The position numbers and the translations under genes were made by a program. From the NCBI GenBank assembly GCA_963711465.1, contig CAVQEG010000003.1, positions 248,001 through 312,000 on the forward strand: a DNA stretch of 64,000 nt. The letters are read 5' to 3'. Under the pieces are notes generated by a model, which saw nothing but the letters and a program-made list of their open reading frames with translations, was not told the DNA's origin and ran no database searches. Positions within the stretch are counted from its first letter, which is position 1. Every line of letters begins with the position of its first letter. Positions 27,079 through 36,132 of the stretch are shown here, in pieces. Source of the stretch: CAVQEG01 sp963711465 (GTDB lineage Bacteria; Bacteroidota; Ignavibacteria; OLB7).

Positions 27079-28314
27079 ATGGATACCGACAGCACCATCG
27101 TGACTACGTTCACCTCCGTCGAGCGGGCGCTCACCGACCTTCGCAAGGGCCGCGTCGTCATCGTCGTCGACGACGAAGCGCGCGAGAACGAGGGCGACTT
27201 CATCGCGGCGGCCGAGACCTGCACGGCCGAGACGATCAACTTCATGCTCCATGAAGGGCGCGGTATGCTGTGCGCGCCGATCACCGAGGGGCGGGCTGCG
27301 GAGCTCGAACTGGACATGATGGTGCCGGTCAACACCGCTCTGCACGGCACGCCGTTCACGGTGCTGGTCGACTACCGCAAGGGGACGACCACCGGCATCA
27401 GCGCCGCCGATCGCGCGGCCACCGTTCGCGCCCTGGCGGATTCGAGCGCGGGAGCGAGCGACTTCGCACGCCCCGGTCACGTCGCGCCGCTGCGGTCGGT
27501 CGAGGAGGGCGTGCTTCGTCGCGCCGGGCACACCGAGGCCGTCGTCGATCTCGTTCGGCTGGCCGGTATGTACCCGGCCGGCGTTCTCTGCGAGATCCTC
27601 AACGAGGACGGCACCATGGCCCGCATGCCGCAGCTGCTGGAAATCGCCGCGCGTCACGACCTCGCGATCGTTACCATCGCCGACCTGATCCGCTACCGGA
27701 TCGTTCGTGAGAAGCTCGTCAAGAAGGTCGTCGAGGTCGATCTGCCCACCGACTACGGACACTTCCGACTCCACCTCTACCACAACCTCGTCGACGGCAA
27801 GGAGCACGTCGCGCTCGTCAAGGGCGATATCACCGATGGCGAACCGGTCCTCGTCCGCGTGCACAGCGAGTGCTTCACGGGCGACACGCTCGGCAGCCAG
27901 CGGTGCGACTGCCAGGATCAGCTGCACGCGGCAATGATGCACGTGGAGCAGGAAGGGCGCGGCGTGGTGCTGTACATGCGGCAGGAGGGAAGGGGAATCG
28001 GACTGACGAACAAACTGCTCGCCTACGCACTGCAGGATCAGGGGAAGGATACCGTCGAGGCCAATGAAGCGCTCGGCTTCAAGGCGGACCTGCGCGACTA
28101 TGGAATCGGAGCGCAGATCCTCGTCGACCTCGGAATTCGCCAGATGCGCCTGATGACCAACAATCCGAAGAAGGTCGTCGGCCTCGAGAGCTATGGCCTC
28201 GAGATCGTCGAACGCGTTCCGATCGATGTCGGTGCCAATGAGAACAACGCGCGGTACCTCGAGACCAAGCGCAGCAAGCTCGGGCACCTGCTGGGATCGC
28301 GATTCAACAAGTGA
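27079..28314 (+). CDS. ribBA: Bifunctional DHBP synthase / GTP cyclohydrolase II
   Basis: 411 residues. Residues about 1-205 form the 3,4-dihydroxy-2-butanone-4-phosphate synthase (RibB) domain: VVDDEARENEGDF binds metal and substrate, followed by GHVAPL and HTEAVVDL. Residues about 210-405 form GTP cyclohydrolase II (RibA) with the zinc site in CFTGDTLGSQRCDCQ and the catalytic RQEGRGIGL. Both start riboflavin synthesis. ATG 27079 is chosen because upstream codons are not family-like and would overlap yajC. No FMN riboswitch was seen, as the gene follows yajC closely. Confidence 0.95.
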   Translation: MDTDSTIVTTFTSVERALTDLRKGRVVIVVDDEARENEGDFIAAAETCTAETINFMLHEGRGMLCAPITEGRAAELELDMMVPVNTALHGTPFTVLVDYRKGTTTGISAADRAATVRALADSSAGASDFARPGHVAPLRSVEEGVLRRAGHTEAVVDLVRLAGMYPAGVLCEILNEDGTMARMPQLLEIAARHDLAIVTIADLIRYRIVREKLVKKVVEVDLPTDYGHFRLHLYHNLVDGKEHVALVKGDITDGEPVLVRVHSECFTGDTLGSQRCDCQDQLHAAMMHVEQEGRGVVLYMRQEGRGIGLTNKLLAYALQDQGKDTVEANEALGFKADLRDYGIGAQILVDLGIRQMRLMTNNPKKVVGLESYGLEIVERVPIDVGANENNARYLETKRSKLGHLLGSRFNK

Positions 28315-28342
28315 CCGGAATTCCTTCCGTCCGCCTTCCCGC

Positions 28343-29527
28343 ATGAATTCCACCGCCATCGCATTGCTCGGCCCCGCGCTCGGTTCGCTGTGTCGTCCGG
28401 GCATGCGGGCGACCATCGCGTTCACCGACGCAACCCGCCGTTCACCTGACGCGTGGCTGGTCGGGCACCTGCTCGAGGAGCTCAACGCCGGCGGTATCGA
28501 CGACGACGCCATCACACTGCTCAGCGCCACGGGACTCCACAGACCGATGACCGATGCCGAACGTCGCGGGAAGCTCGGCGCCGATGTCGTTCGCCGCATT
28601 CGCGTCGTCGATCATCGGGCGACCGACGCCGCGTCGCTGGTGGATTTGGGAGCGATCGGGGGAATTCCGCTCGTCGTCAATCGCCTGTGCGTCGAGACGG
28701 ATTTGCTGCTGGCTACCGGCGTGGTCGAGCCCCACCAGTACGCGGGGTATTCCGGGGGAGGAAAGACGGTCGTCATCGGATGCGGCGGCGAGGCGACGAT
28801 CGCGGCGACGCATGGTGCGGCGATGCTCGATCGGGAGGGAACGGTGCTGGGGCAGGTCGAGGGAAATCCCTTTCAGGAATTCGTACGGGAGGCGGCGGAG
28901 CGGATCGGAATGCAGTGGTGTACCAATGCCGTGTGGGACGAAGAGGGTGGAATTGCCGCTGCCGCGGAGGGTCCACCCCGCACGGTTCATGACCATCTGA
29001 TCGCGATTGCACGTCGGCACGTCGAGCTCCCGATCTCCGCTCCGGCGCACGTCGCCGTTGCCGGTGTGCCGCCGGCGAAGGCGGTGAATCTCTACCAGGC
29101 GAGCAGGGCGGCCACCTACCTGGCGCTTTCGGGTGCGCGCCCGCTCCTCGACGGTGCGCCGATCGTCCTTCCGGCACCGATTCCCGAGGGTGCCGGAGAG
29201 GGGCTTGGTGAACGCAGGTTCTACGATGTGCTCTCGGCTGCCGATTCGCCCGCGGAACTCGTCGAGCGGCTGCGTCGCGACGGGTTTCCCGCAGGAGCAC
29301 AGCGCGCTTACATCCTCGCCAGGACGCTGATGCGACATCCGGTGATCGTCGTCGGCGCCGAGCGTCCGGAGGTGGTGCGAGCGTGCCACATGGAGGCGAT
29401 CGCGACGATGGAGAAGGCGATGCAGCGTGCAAGGGCACTGGCGGCCGAGCGATTCGGCACCGATGATCTTCGTGTGCTGGAAGTGCCGAACGCATTGACG
29501 ACGCTTCCGGTGGTCGTCGGTCGGTAG
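28343..29527 (+). CDS. LarA-family (DUF2088) nickel-pincer racemase/epimerase-like protein
   Basis: 394 residues. The N-terminal LarA domain shows TRRSP, LSATGLHRPM (His and Arg of the active site) and VVEPHQYAGYSGGGKTV, matching the region in which LarA's histidine and lysine contact the nickel-pincer nucleotide. THGAAM supplies a further His. LarA of Lactiplantibacillus racemises lactate; paralogs epimerise other 2-hydroxy acids and sugars, so the substrate is not known. The cofactor-making larB, larC and larE are not in this window. Follows ribBA by 28 bases. Confidence 0.82.
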   Translation: MNSTAIALLGPALGSLCRPGMRATIAFTDATRRSPDAWLVGHLLEELNAGGIDDDAITLLSATGLHRPMTDAERRGKLGADVVRRIRVVDHRATDAASLVDLGAIGGIPLVVNRLCVETDLLLATGVVEPHQYAGYSGGGKTVVIGCGGEATIAATHGAAMLDREGTVLGQVEGNPFQEFVREAAERIGMQWCTNAVWDEEGGIAAAAEGPPRTVHDHLIAIARRHVELPISAPAHVAVAGVPPAKAVNLYQASRAATYLALSGARPLLDGAPIVLPAPIPEGAGEGLGERRFYDVLSAADSPAELVERLRRDGFPAGAQRAYILARTLMRHPVIVVGAERPEVVRACHMEAIATMEKAMQRARALAAERFGTDDLRVLEVPNALTTLPVVVGR

Positions 29528-29551
29528 ATGGTTGGGATCGAAGACGAACGA

Positions 29552-29615
29552 GGCCCTGCCCGAGGACCGCGGGTGCGCGTGATTGCGTACTGCGAGACGA
29601 TCCTCGGACAGGGCC
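29552..29615. terminator. Inverted repeat between convergent genes
   Basis: GGCCCTGCCCGAGGA at 29552-29566 pairs with 29601-29615 (14 of 15 positions, the mismatch being a G-T wobble on the minus strand) across a 34-base spacer. It lies between the convergent larA-like and PfpI-like genes and probably terminates one or both. Confidence 0.45.
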
Positions 29616-29666
29616 CGCGTGTTCGGTATCCGGCGCACGGCGCGCCGGTGGGCGACGCTCCGAGGG

Positions 29667-30224
29667 TTACGTCGCCATCGCGTGTTTCCCTTCGCCGATC
29701 TCCTCGACCATCTTCGCGTTGAAGGCATCGAGATCGTCGGGATTGCGCGAAGTCACCAGTCCATGATCGACCACCACCTGGCGATCGACCCACTTCGCGC
29801 CGGCATTCTCCAGATCCTTGCGCAGCGACGGATAGCTGGTCATCTCGCGTCCTGCCACGGCGTCGGCATCGATGAGCGTCCAGGGACCGTGACAGATGGC
29901 TGCGATCGGTTTGTGAGCCCGGGCGAAATTCCTGACGAAGGAAACCGCCTGCTCACTGAGTCGCAGCTTATCGGGATTCATCACGCCACCCGGAAGCACC
30001 AGCGCGTCGTAGTCGTCGGCCGACGCCCGGCTCAGCGGCGTGTCCACGTGAAAGTCCTTTCCCCACTCCTTCCTGTCCCACGCACGAACGGTGTTCTCAT
30101 GCGGCGAGACGACGTCGACGGTGGCACCTTCGTTCTTCAGCCGTTCGACCGGCGAGGTGAGCTCCACCTGCTCGAATCCGTTCTCCACGAGCACGGCCAC
30201 GCGCTTTCCCTGCAGTTTCGGCAT
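29667..30224 (-). CDS. DJ-1/PfpI-family protein
   Basis: 185 residues. ATG 30224 has GAGGGG seven bases upstream, a strong ribosome site. LVENGFEQVEL gives the conserved acidic residue and AICHGPW the nucleophile-elbow Cys followed by His, both intact. The N-terminus (KRVAVLVENGFE) and TSYPSLRKDLENAGAKW block are typical of the PfpI/YhbO branch, linked to stress and repair of glycated or oxidised molecules. Stands alone after the tail-specific protease gene on the same strand. Confidence 0.88.
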   Translation of the reverse strand: MPKLQGKRVAVLVENGFEQVELTSPVERLKNEGATVDVVSPHENTVRAWDRKEWGKDFHVDTPLSRASADDYDALVLPGGVMNPDKLRLSEQAVSFVRNFARAHKPIAAICHGPWTLIDADAVAGREMTSYPSLRKDLENAGAKWVDRQVVVDHGLVTSRNPDDLDAFNAKMVEEIGEGKHAMAT

Positions 30225-30333
30225 TGCTGTTCCCCTCTTCGTTAGATGATTGCCGTTGGATGATTGGGTCCTGATCGCGGCGTGCGATAGGACGGATTTC
30301 CGCAGCAAACCACGCACCACGGGGCGAACGCAG

Positions 30334-30366
30334 ACCGGCCCCGTTCGAGGTGCGAACGGGGCCGGT
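30334..30366 (-). terminator. Intrinsic-type terminator of the tail-specific protease gene
   Basis: A perfect 14-bp stem (ACCGGCCCCGTTCG and complement) with a 5-base loop begins 27 bases past the protease stop codon on the minus strand. No long T-run follows. Confidence 0.6.
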
Positions 30367-30393
30367 TGATTGACGGTCGGAGGCGTCGGTCGA

Positions 30394-32514
30394 TCAGCGT
30401 TTCGTCACGCCGTCCTTCGCCTCGAGATCGTTCATGATCGCCAGGGTCTCGTCGACGTAGATGTCGCGACCGAGCACCTTGTAGAAGGGCTCGAGCGCAT
30501 CCTTGCGGATGGCATCGGTCGTGTCTTCGGCGAGGGGATCGACCTTGAGATGATCGATGTCGACCATGGCATTCTTGATCGAGTCGGCCTCCGACTCGAG
30601 CTCATGCTGGTGGCGCATCACGTCGTGCCAGTTGAGACTGGTCGTCGAGTCCTTCTGTTCATTCCGAAGGCGCGCCAGGCGCTCGTTGACGAGGGCGAAG
30701 GCGGGGTTGTGCTCGATGCGTTCCTTGCTGGCAGCGGCAAGTTCGCCGACGGGATACGGGTACTGCTTCCACATCGGGTAATCGAGTCCGGCGATCGTAT
30801 CGCCGGGCAGCGCGTGCTTGAGGGTGCGCGCGCCGATGTCGTGATAGCTGTTCGGATCGGGAATCACGATATCCGAATGCACGCCGTTGAGCTGCGTGGA
30901 GACGCCGTTGATGCGGTAGAACTGCTGCATGGTCATCTTCAGATCGCCGAGCGGCTTGAGGCTGTCGTAGCGACTGTTGACCATGCGATCGAGTTCGACG
31001 AACCGCTGGACGGTACCCTTGCCGAACGTGGTGGGCGTTCCGACGATGAGCGCTCGGCCGTGATCCTTCAGCGCGGCGGAGACGATCTCCGAGGCCGAGG
31101 CACTGTAGCCGTTGACCATCACGATCAGATCGCCGTCGTAGGTGATCGACGGATCGTCGTCGCTGAGCACCTGTTTGTAGCCGCGGCGATCCTGCACCTG
31201 GACGACGGGTCCGGTCTTGATGAACAAGCCGACCATCTTGATCGCTTCGTCGAGCGAACCGCCGCCGTCGTTGCGCAGATCGAGCACCACGCCGTCGACG
31301 CCGACTTTCTTGAATTCCTCGAGAATCCGTTTGACGTCATCGGCGGCCTCGGGCGAACCGTTGTGCTCGAAGTCGGCGTAGAACCTCGGCAGCTGGATAT
31401 AACCGTAGTGCTTGTTGGAGCGGCTGTCCTCGATGACTGCGCCGCGTGCGTAGGTATCCTCGAGCACGACCACATCGCGAACGATCGGGATCACCATGAT
31501 CCGGCCATCGGGCTTGCGCACGGTCAGGCGGACCTCGGTACCCTTCGGTCCGCGAATCAGCTGCACGGCATCATCGATCGACATGCCGACGACGTCGACC
31601 GGTTCGGCGTCACCCTGCGCCACCTTCAGAATCACATCCTCCGGCTCCAGTTCCTTCTGTCGATAGGACGCACTGCCGGGCACGATTTCGGTGACTTTGA
31701 TGTAGCCGTCGTCCTCCATCAGCTGCGCGCCGATACCCTCGAGGCGACCGGTCATCTCGATGTTGAAGTTGTCCCGGTCGACCGGCGGAAAGTAGTTCGT
31801 ATGCGGATCGAAGACGCCGACGATCGAGTTGAGGTAGCGCGAGAGAATGTCCTGCCGGTCGAGCTTCAGAATTCGATCGAACATCTTGCGCATGCTCTCG
31901 GAAGTCTCGGTACGCGCCTTCTTCTCGAGATCGGCGTGGAACACGTTCTCATCCACACTGTCCTTCTCCACCAGCGCGATGTAGCGGAGCAGCGTCTGGT
32001 ACTTCAGCGACTTGCGCCAGCGCTCGCGAAGCACGTCGAGCGAACTGGCGTAGGGGAGCGTCTCCGAATCGAGGACGAGGTCCTCCTTCTTGTCGAAGTC
32101 GAATGGTTTGGAAAGAATGTCGGTGTAGATCGTCTGGACGTCGCGCACTCGCTTCTTGAGCACATCGGTGGCGTCGTCGAGCAGCTCGAGGTTGCCGTTG
32201 TGCGCGTCCTGCGCCATCGTCCGGCCGAGCTCCGAGAGTCGGGAGACGTCGCTGGCGAGGAAGAAGCTCCTGCCGGCATCGAGACCGTTCATGAAGTCGG
32301 TGAAGGCCGCCTTGCTGAGAGCGTCGAGATCCTTCTGCGGGCGGTAGTGCTGCTGATCGAGCACTTCGAGCAGCACCTGCCCGAGCAGTTTGGCGCGCTC
32401 AGGGTTGTACGTATTCGATGACGCCGGCTGCGATGGCTGCGCCTGCAGCAATGTGGCCGTCATCAGCAGCAGGAGGGTGAGAACGGCACCGAGCCGTCCG
32501 AATTTTTCTGTCAT
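30394..32514 (-). CDS. prc: Tail-specific (carboxy-terminal processing) protease, S41 family
   Basis: 706 residues from ATG 32514, which has GAGG six bases upstream; ATG 32538 is also possible. A signal/anchor segment (LGAVLTLLLLMTATLLQA) leads to the long helical N-terminal domain of Tsp/Prc, a PDZ domain at about residues 230-310 (GIGAQLMEDDGYIKVTEI) and the S41 core. The catalytic Ser is in YSASASEIV and the general-base Lys in TFGKGTVQ; the C-terminal Tsp extension (about 560-700) is also present. It degrades or trims periplasmic proteins and regulates peptidoglycan hydrolases. Confidence 0.92.
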   Translation of the reverse strand: MTEKFGRLGAVLTLLLLMTATLLQAQPSQPASSNTYNPERAKLLGQVLLEVLDQQHYRPQKDLDALSKAAFTDFMNGLDAGRSFFLASDVSRLSELGRTMAQDAHNGNLELLDDATDVLKKRVRDVQTIYTDILSKPFDFDKKEDLVLDSETLPYASSLDVLRERWRKSLKYQTLLRYIALVEKDSVDENVFHADLEKKARTETSESMRKMFDRILKLDRQDILSRYLNSIVGVFDPHTNYFPPVDRDNFNIEMTGRLEGIGAQLMEDDGYIKVTEIVPGSASYRQKELEPEDVILKVAQGDAEPVDVVGMSIDDAVQLIRGPKGTEVRLTVRKPDGRIMVIPIVRDVVVLEDTYARGAVIEDSRSNKHYGYIQLPRFYADFEHNGSPEAADDVKRILEEFKKVGVDGVVLDLRNDGGGSLDEAIKMVGLFIKTGPVVQVQDRRGYKQVLSDDDPSITYDGDLIVMVNGYSASASEIVSAALKDHGRALIVGTPTTFGKGTVQRFVELDRMVNSRYDSLKPLGDLKMTMQQFYRINGVSTQLNGVHSDIVIPDPNSYHDIGARTLKHALPGDTIAGLDYPMWKQYPYPVGELAAASKERIEHNPAFALVNERLARLRNEQKDSTTSLNWHDVMRHQHELESEADSIKNAMVDIDHLKVDPLAEDTTDAIRKDALEPFYKVLGRDIYVDETLAIMNDLEAKDGVTKR

Positions 32515-32872
32515 GTCGTGCCTCGTGAGTGTCTTCATGCCTCGGTACCGATGGTTGCGGCACCCGCGTCGCGGTGTATACGACCGAACCCGACGGCGGA
32601 CCCCGCCGGGCCGTTGTACTGTTCGTTGGGTTGTCATTCGACGGGTTGTCATTCGACGCGATGGTCGTCGCGATGGCTGTCCGGTGGTATTGACGCCTGC
32701 GCGCCGGAGTTGTTGCGTTCCGACGCTGGACCGCTGGGGGCGGCAGCCAACAGTTTGAAACAGACCGGGCATAATAAGAAATCCACGCCGCAGGAACGGT
32801 GGTCATGTCGTATGTTGACCACCCTTTCGACCGCCTGGTCTGAATTCACCCGACTCGATCCGATCCCGACAC

Positions 32873-34690
32873 GTGAACGCGAATCCGTCCGGTCCCCTCG
32901 ACCCCATGCCTTCCCCCATTCCGACCACACGCTCCGATTCCCCGACATCTTCGCCGCTTCCAGGCATCACGCCGGCCAACGGCTTCCGATTCCGACGCGG
33001 TCAGGAGCTCTTCCTGCGAAAGCTCGCCGCGGCGCTCCAGCGGGGCGAGGACAATCACCTCGGCGTCTTCGTCCCGGGCTACGGCAAGACGATCACCGCA
33101 CTGAGCTCCTTCATCGTCGCTCACGCCCTCGGCGTGGCGCGAAAGCTCGTCGTCTTCGTTCCCCGCGGCAATCTTCGCGACCAGTACGCCGATCGCGCCG
33201 AGCTCGACCGCGTGTTCCGCAACCTCGGTGCACCCGCCTTCAGCTTCTGTGTCGCCGACAGCGAGCGCGTCTTCCTGAAGAATCTCGATACCTCGATCAT
33301 CATCACGACCTACCAGTACGCCAGCGGACGCGGCGGCCACCGCGCCCTGCTCGAATACTGCCGCAGTGCCCCCTGTATGTTTGTCTTTGACGAAGTCCAC
33401 CATCTCTCCGACGATGGACTGTGGGCATCGAAGATCAGTCAGTTCCCGTTCGAGTGTTCGGTGGCGCTCTCGGGCACGCCGATGCGTTCGGACAACCGCA
33501 CGCTCTTCGGCGTTCCATTCGAGGTGCGGGAGGATGGCGATCAGTACTACGTGTCGCTGCACGAGGTGACGATGCGCGATGCACATGCGGAGGGGAGAAT
33601 TCTGAAGCGCGTCAAGGCGCACGTGATCGACTACCGGCTGAAACTCAAGCACCACGACACCGGCGAGACCGTGGAAATGTCGCTGTCGAAACTGGCGGAG
33701 ATCGCACGGGACAAGAACGACATCGACGCCTTCCTCGCGCGCAAGCGGTTGCGGTTCCACGAGGTCTACCTCGAGTCGCTGCTCAATCCGGCCTTCGAGT
33801 GTTTCGCGCAGAAGCGACGGTCGGTCGAGCGGCAGCGCGGCTCGGATCGCAACCATCAGATGCTGATCATCGCCATGAGCAATCGGCACGCCGAGGCGAT
33901 TCTCGCCTTCGTGCGCGAGCGCTACGCGCAGTACCGATCGGCGCGGGTCGGGCAGGACGTGCCGGAGGCGGAACGTCGCGCGGTGCTGAAGTCCTACCGC
34001 GACGGCGGCGTCGACGTGATGGTGCAGGTGGACATGATCGGTGAGGGGACCGACATCAAGCCGATCAGCGTGATCGTCAAGGCGGACCTGGTGCGAGCGT
34101 ACTCGAAGACAATGCAGCAGATCTTCCGCGGCATGCGCTACTTCGATGGCTTTTCGGAGCGATCGAACGTCTGCGACATCTTCGCGGCGAACGATTCGGA
34201 GGTGGTCGCAACGCTCAACCTGATCACGTCGGAGGAACAACTCGGGGTGAGAATGCGACGGGAGGCAGAGCAACGCGACGAGCCGGTGGTCCGTTCCGAG
34301 AGCGAACAGACGCCCTGGCAACTGCACGAGGTGCAGCACCACGACATGCGGACACACTCGCTGGAGCTGTTTCCCGACTATGCCGCCGAGCATGATGATG
34401 GTCAGCCGTCGGCGTCCGAGCCGTCGGCTGCGAGGCCGACGCTCGATGACGCGCGTCCGCGGGTGCTCGATGTATCAATGCAGGAACAGCAGCTGCGGCA
34501 GGAGTGTGCGCAGCTGGCCGCGCAGCTCGCATTCCTCCTCCGCGGTCGCGGTCATCACGTCGAGGAGCGATTCGTGCACGCGGAGTGGAAGCGCCGTCGC
34601 GCGAAGTCGCAGGACGAGTTGAGTCTGCGTGAACTGCGGGGAAAGAAGGTGTGGCTCGAGCGCTGTCTGAGTGCGAAGCGGCTGCTGTGA
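32873..34690 (+). CDS. SF2 helicase (DEVH box), unassigned role
   Basis: 605 residues. FVPGYGKTITA is motif I, FVFDEVHHL motif II (DEVH), ALSGTPMRSD motif III, and TMQQIFRGMRYF motif VI with the arginine finger. IGEGTDIKPISVIV matches motif V. Residues about 25-190 and 300-430 form the two RecA-like lobes. The C-terminal third (about 440-605) is Arg- and Glu-rich and helical, with no recognised domain. The architecture resembles the restriction/phage-type DEAD-DEAH helicases with a large insertion near 220-270, but no methylase, nuclease or phage gene is adjacent. ATG 12 codons downstream is an alternative start. Confidence 0.8.
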   Translation: MNANPSGPLDPMPSPIPTTRSDSPTSSPLPGITPANGFRFRRGQELFLRKLAAALQRGEDNHLGVFVPGYGKTITALSSFIVAHALGVARKLVVFVPRGNLRDQYADRAELDRVFRNLGAPAFSFCVADSERVFLKNLDTSIIITTYQYASGRGGHRALLEYCRSAPCMFVFDEVHHLSDDGLWASKISQFPFECSVALSGTPMRSDNRTLFGVPFEVREDGDQYYVSLHEVTMRDAHAEGRILKRVKAHVIDYRLKLKHHDTGETVEMSLSKLAEIARDKNDIDAFLARKRLRFHEVYLESLLNPAFECFAQKRRSVERQRGSDRNHQMLIIAMSNRHAEAILAFVRERYAQYRSARVGQDVPEAERRAVLKSYRDGGVDVMVQVDMIGEGTDIKPISVIVKADLVRAYSKTMQQIFRGMRYFDGFSERSNVCDIFAANDSEVVATLNLITSEEQLGVRMRREAEQRDEPVVRSESEQTPWQLHEVQHHDMRTHSLELFPDYAAEHDDGQPSASEPSAARPTLDDARPRVLDVSMQEQQLRQECAQLAAQLAFLLRGRGHHVEERFVHAEWKRRRAKSQDELSLRELRGKKVWLERCLSAKRLL

Positions 34691-34750
34691 CGACGCTGAC
34701 TGCGAGTCCGGGCGCTGCGCTCGCGAGCTACCGTTGACGACGGATTCGGC

Positions 34751-35374
34751 CTACGGGCGGTTCTCCGTCGTGATCGCTCCCAATCCCACCAACATCTTCC
34801 GCGCACCCTCGACACCATGCACGCGTTTGGCGGTGATGCCGATGGCCTGTGCGCCGACGACGTTCACTGTATTGTCGTCGAGGAACAGGATGCGCTCGGG
34901 AGGCGATCCGATGCGCTCGACCACATGCTCGAAGGCATCGCGGTCGGGCTTGATTCTTCCGATGAGGTGCGAGGCGAACAGGTGGTCGAAGTGTCCGTGG
35001 AGTCCGAGCGTGTGCAGGATGTGCGACCAGTGGAGTTCGTTCGTATTACTCAGGCACGCCAGCGTGGTCGTGCCGGCCAGTGCGCGTAGCAGTTCGATCG
35101 CACCGGGGTATAGGGCACGCGGCCACCGTCGGAATTCCTCGATCCACTGTGACGGCTCGATGGCGAGGCCGAATTCGACGACAGCGGCTTCGGCGAATGC
35201 ATGGCGATCGACGTGGCCGCTCTCGTACTCCCGAACGCATTCCGAGGAGAGCCATCGTCGCCAGAGTTCGTCGACGCTCACGGTGCCACCCATCAGTTCG
35301 ATCATCCGATCGACGCCGGCGAGCTCAACGAGCACACCGCCGAGATCGAAGACGATTGCATCGAATTCACTCAT
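34751..35374 (-). CDS. HAD-superfamily hydrolase (subfamily IA-like)
   Basis: 207 residues. IVFDLGGVLVE is motif I, with the nucleophilic Asp and a Gly where many relatives have the second Asp, as in YihX-type sugar phosphatases. CLSNTNELHW is motif II (Asn/Thr), GRIKPDRDAF carries the motif III lysine and LFLDDNTVNV motif IV. It probably dephosphorylates a small phosphorylated metabolite. Last gene of a minus-strand cluster with dodecin, a DUF971 protein and gmhB. Confidence 0.85.
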   Translation of the reverse strand: MSEFDAIVFDLGGVLVELAGVDRMIELMGGTVSVDELWRRWLSSECVREYESGHVDRHAFAEAAVVEFGLAIEPSQWIEEFRRWPRALYPGAIELLRALAGTTTLACLSNTNELHWSHILHTLGLHGHFDHLFASHLIGRIKPDRDAFEHVVERIGSPPERILFLDDNTVNVVGAQAIGITAKRVHGVEGARKMLVGLGAITTENRP

Positions 35375-35490
35375 GCTCTCCGCGTGTCTCAGGCCCGTCA
35401 ATGCAGCAGGACATGCCCGGGAGCCGGATCGATGGAGCCGGAGACGTCGGGGCGTTGCGGACAACGGCGGGCTTCATCCGGCCACGGCTG

Positions 35491-35712
35491 CTACACCGCA
35501 CCTTCATCGTCGAGGGTGAAGCCCACCTTCAGCGTCACCTGCCAGTGCTTCACTTTGCCGTCGTCGATGTGGCCGCGCGTCTCGACGACCTGGAACCAGC
35601 GGAGGTTGTGCAGCGACTTCGATGCGCGTTCGACGGCGTTGCTGATTGCGTTATCGATCGACTCGGTGGAGGAGCCGACGAGTTCGATGACCTTGTAGGT
35701 ATGATGCGACAT
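35491..35712 (-). CDS. Dodecin family protein
   Basis: 73 residues, the normal size. The sequence matches dodecin throughout: YKVIELVGSS near the start, a single helix (SIDNAISNAVERASKSL), then WFQVVETRGHI, carrying the tryptophan that stacks on flavin, and the beta-strand WQVTLKVGF. Dodecins assemble into 12-mers that store or buffer flavins or CoA in the cytosol. It lies in the same strand order as the DUF971 gene, 33 bases downstream of it. Confidence 0.93.
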   Translation of the reverse strand: MSHHTYKVIELVGSSTESIDNAISNAVERASKSLHNLRWFQVVETRGHIDDGKVKHWQVTLKVGFTLDDEGAV

Positions 35713-35745
35713 GCGTTCCTCAATGCGTGTTGGTGAACGGTCCGG

Positions 35746-36069
35746 TCACTCCGTCGGTCGATTCTCGCACAGCAGGTGCAGGTACTCCCAGCTGTAGATG
35801 CCGGTGGAGTGACCATCCTTCCATGTGATCTGCACGGCATAGCTGCCGACCGGTTCGATCGCCTGCAGTTCGTACATACCGGGTGTGAACGTAGGGAGTG
35901 TGAGCGGCATGTATGTCTTCCCCAGGATCGTTTCGCCTTTGCAGCTGGCGCACGGGCACTCGTTGCGAAGGAACTGGAGTGTCAGCACGCACTGTCCGCC
36001 GTCGGTCCATTCGAAGGCGAGTTCGCCCGGGTTCGGCTGATAGATCTTTCTGGGTGCTGCGTGGGCCAT
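35746..36069 (-). CDS. DUF971 family protein
   Basis: 107 residues, close to the family's length. It matches the DUF971 fold (also the N-terminal domain of gamma-butyrobetaine hydroxylase): LAFEWTDGGQCVLTLQFLRNECPCASC, with the paired Cys motif that binds zinc in the hydroxylase, and GSYAVQITWKDGHSTGIYSWEYL near the end. The standalone family is linked by comparative genomics to Fe-S cluster maintenance, but the function is not firmly known. Located between gmhB and dodecin. Confidence 0.88.
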   Translation of the reverse strand: MAHAAPRKIYQPNPGELAFEWTDGGQCVLTLQFLRNECPCASCKGETILGKTYMPLTLPTFTPGMYELQAIEPVGSYAVQITWKDGHSTGIYSWEYLHLLCENRPTE

Positions 36070-36132
36070 CGAGAGAGGGGGAGTGAACGATGAAAAAACG
36101 GGAAGATAGGAGGCGGCGGCGGAAATGCTGGT

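Noticed and set aside
26947..28599. A 550-codon minus-strand frame
   Set aside because: Antisense to yajC and ribBA, both with complete family motifs.
30370..32421. A 683-codon plus-strand frame
   Set aside because: Antisense to the tail-specific protease, whose motifs and ribosome site are unmistakable.
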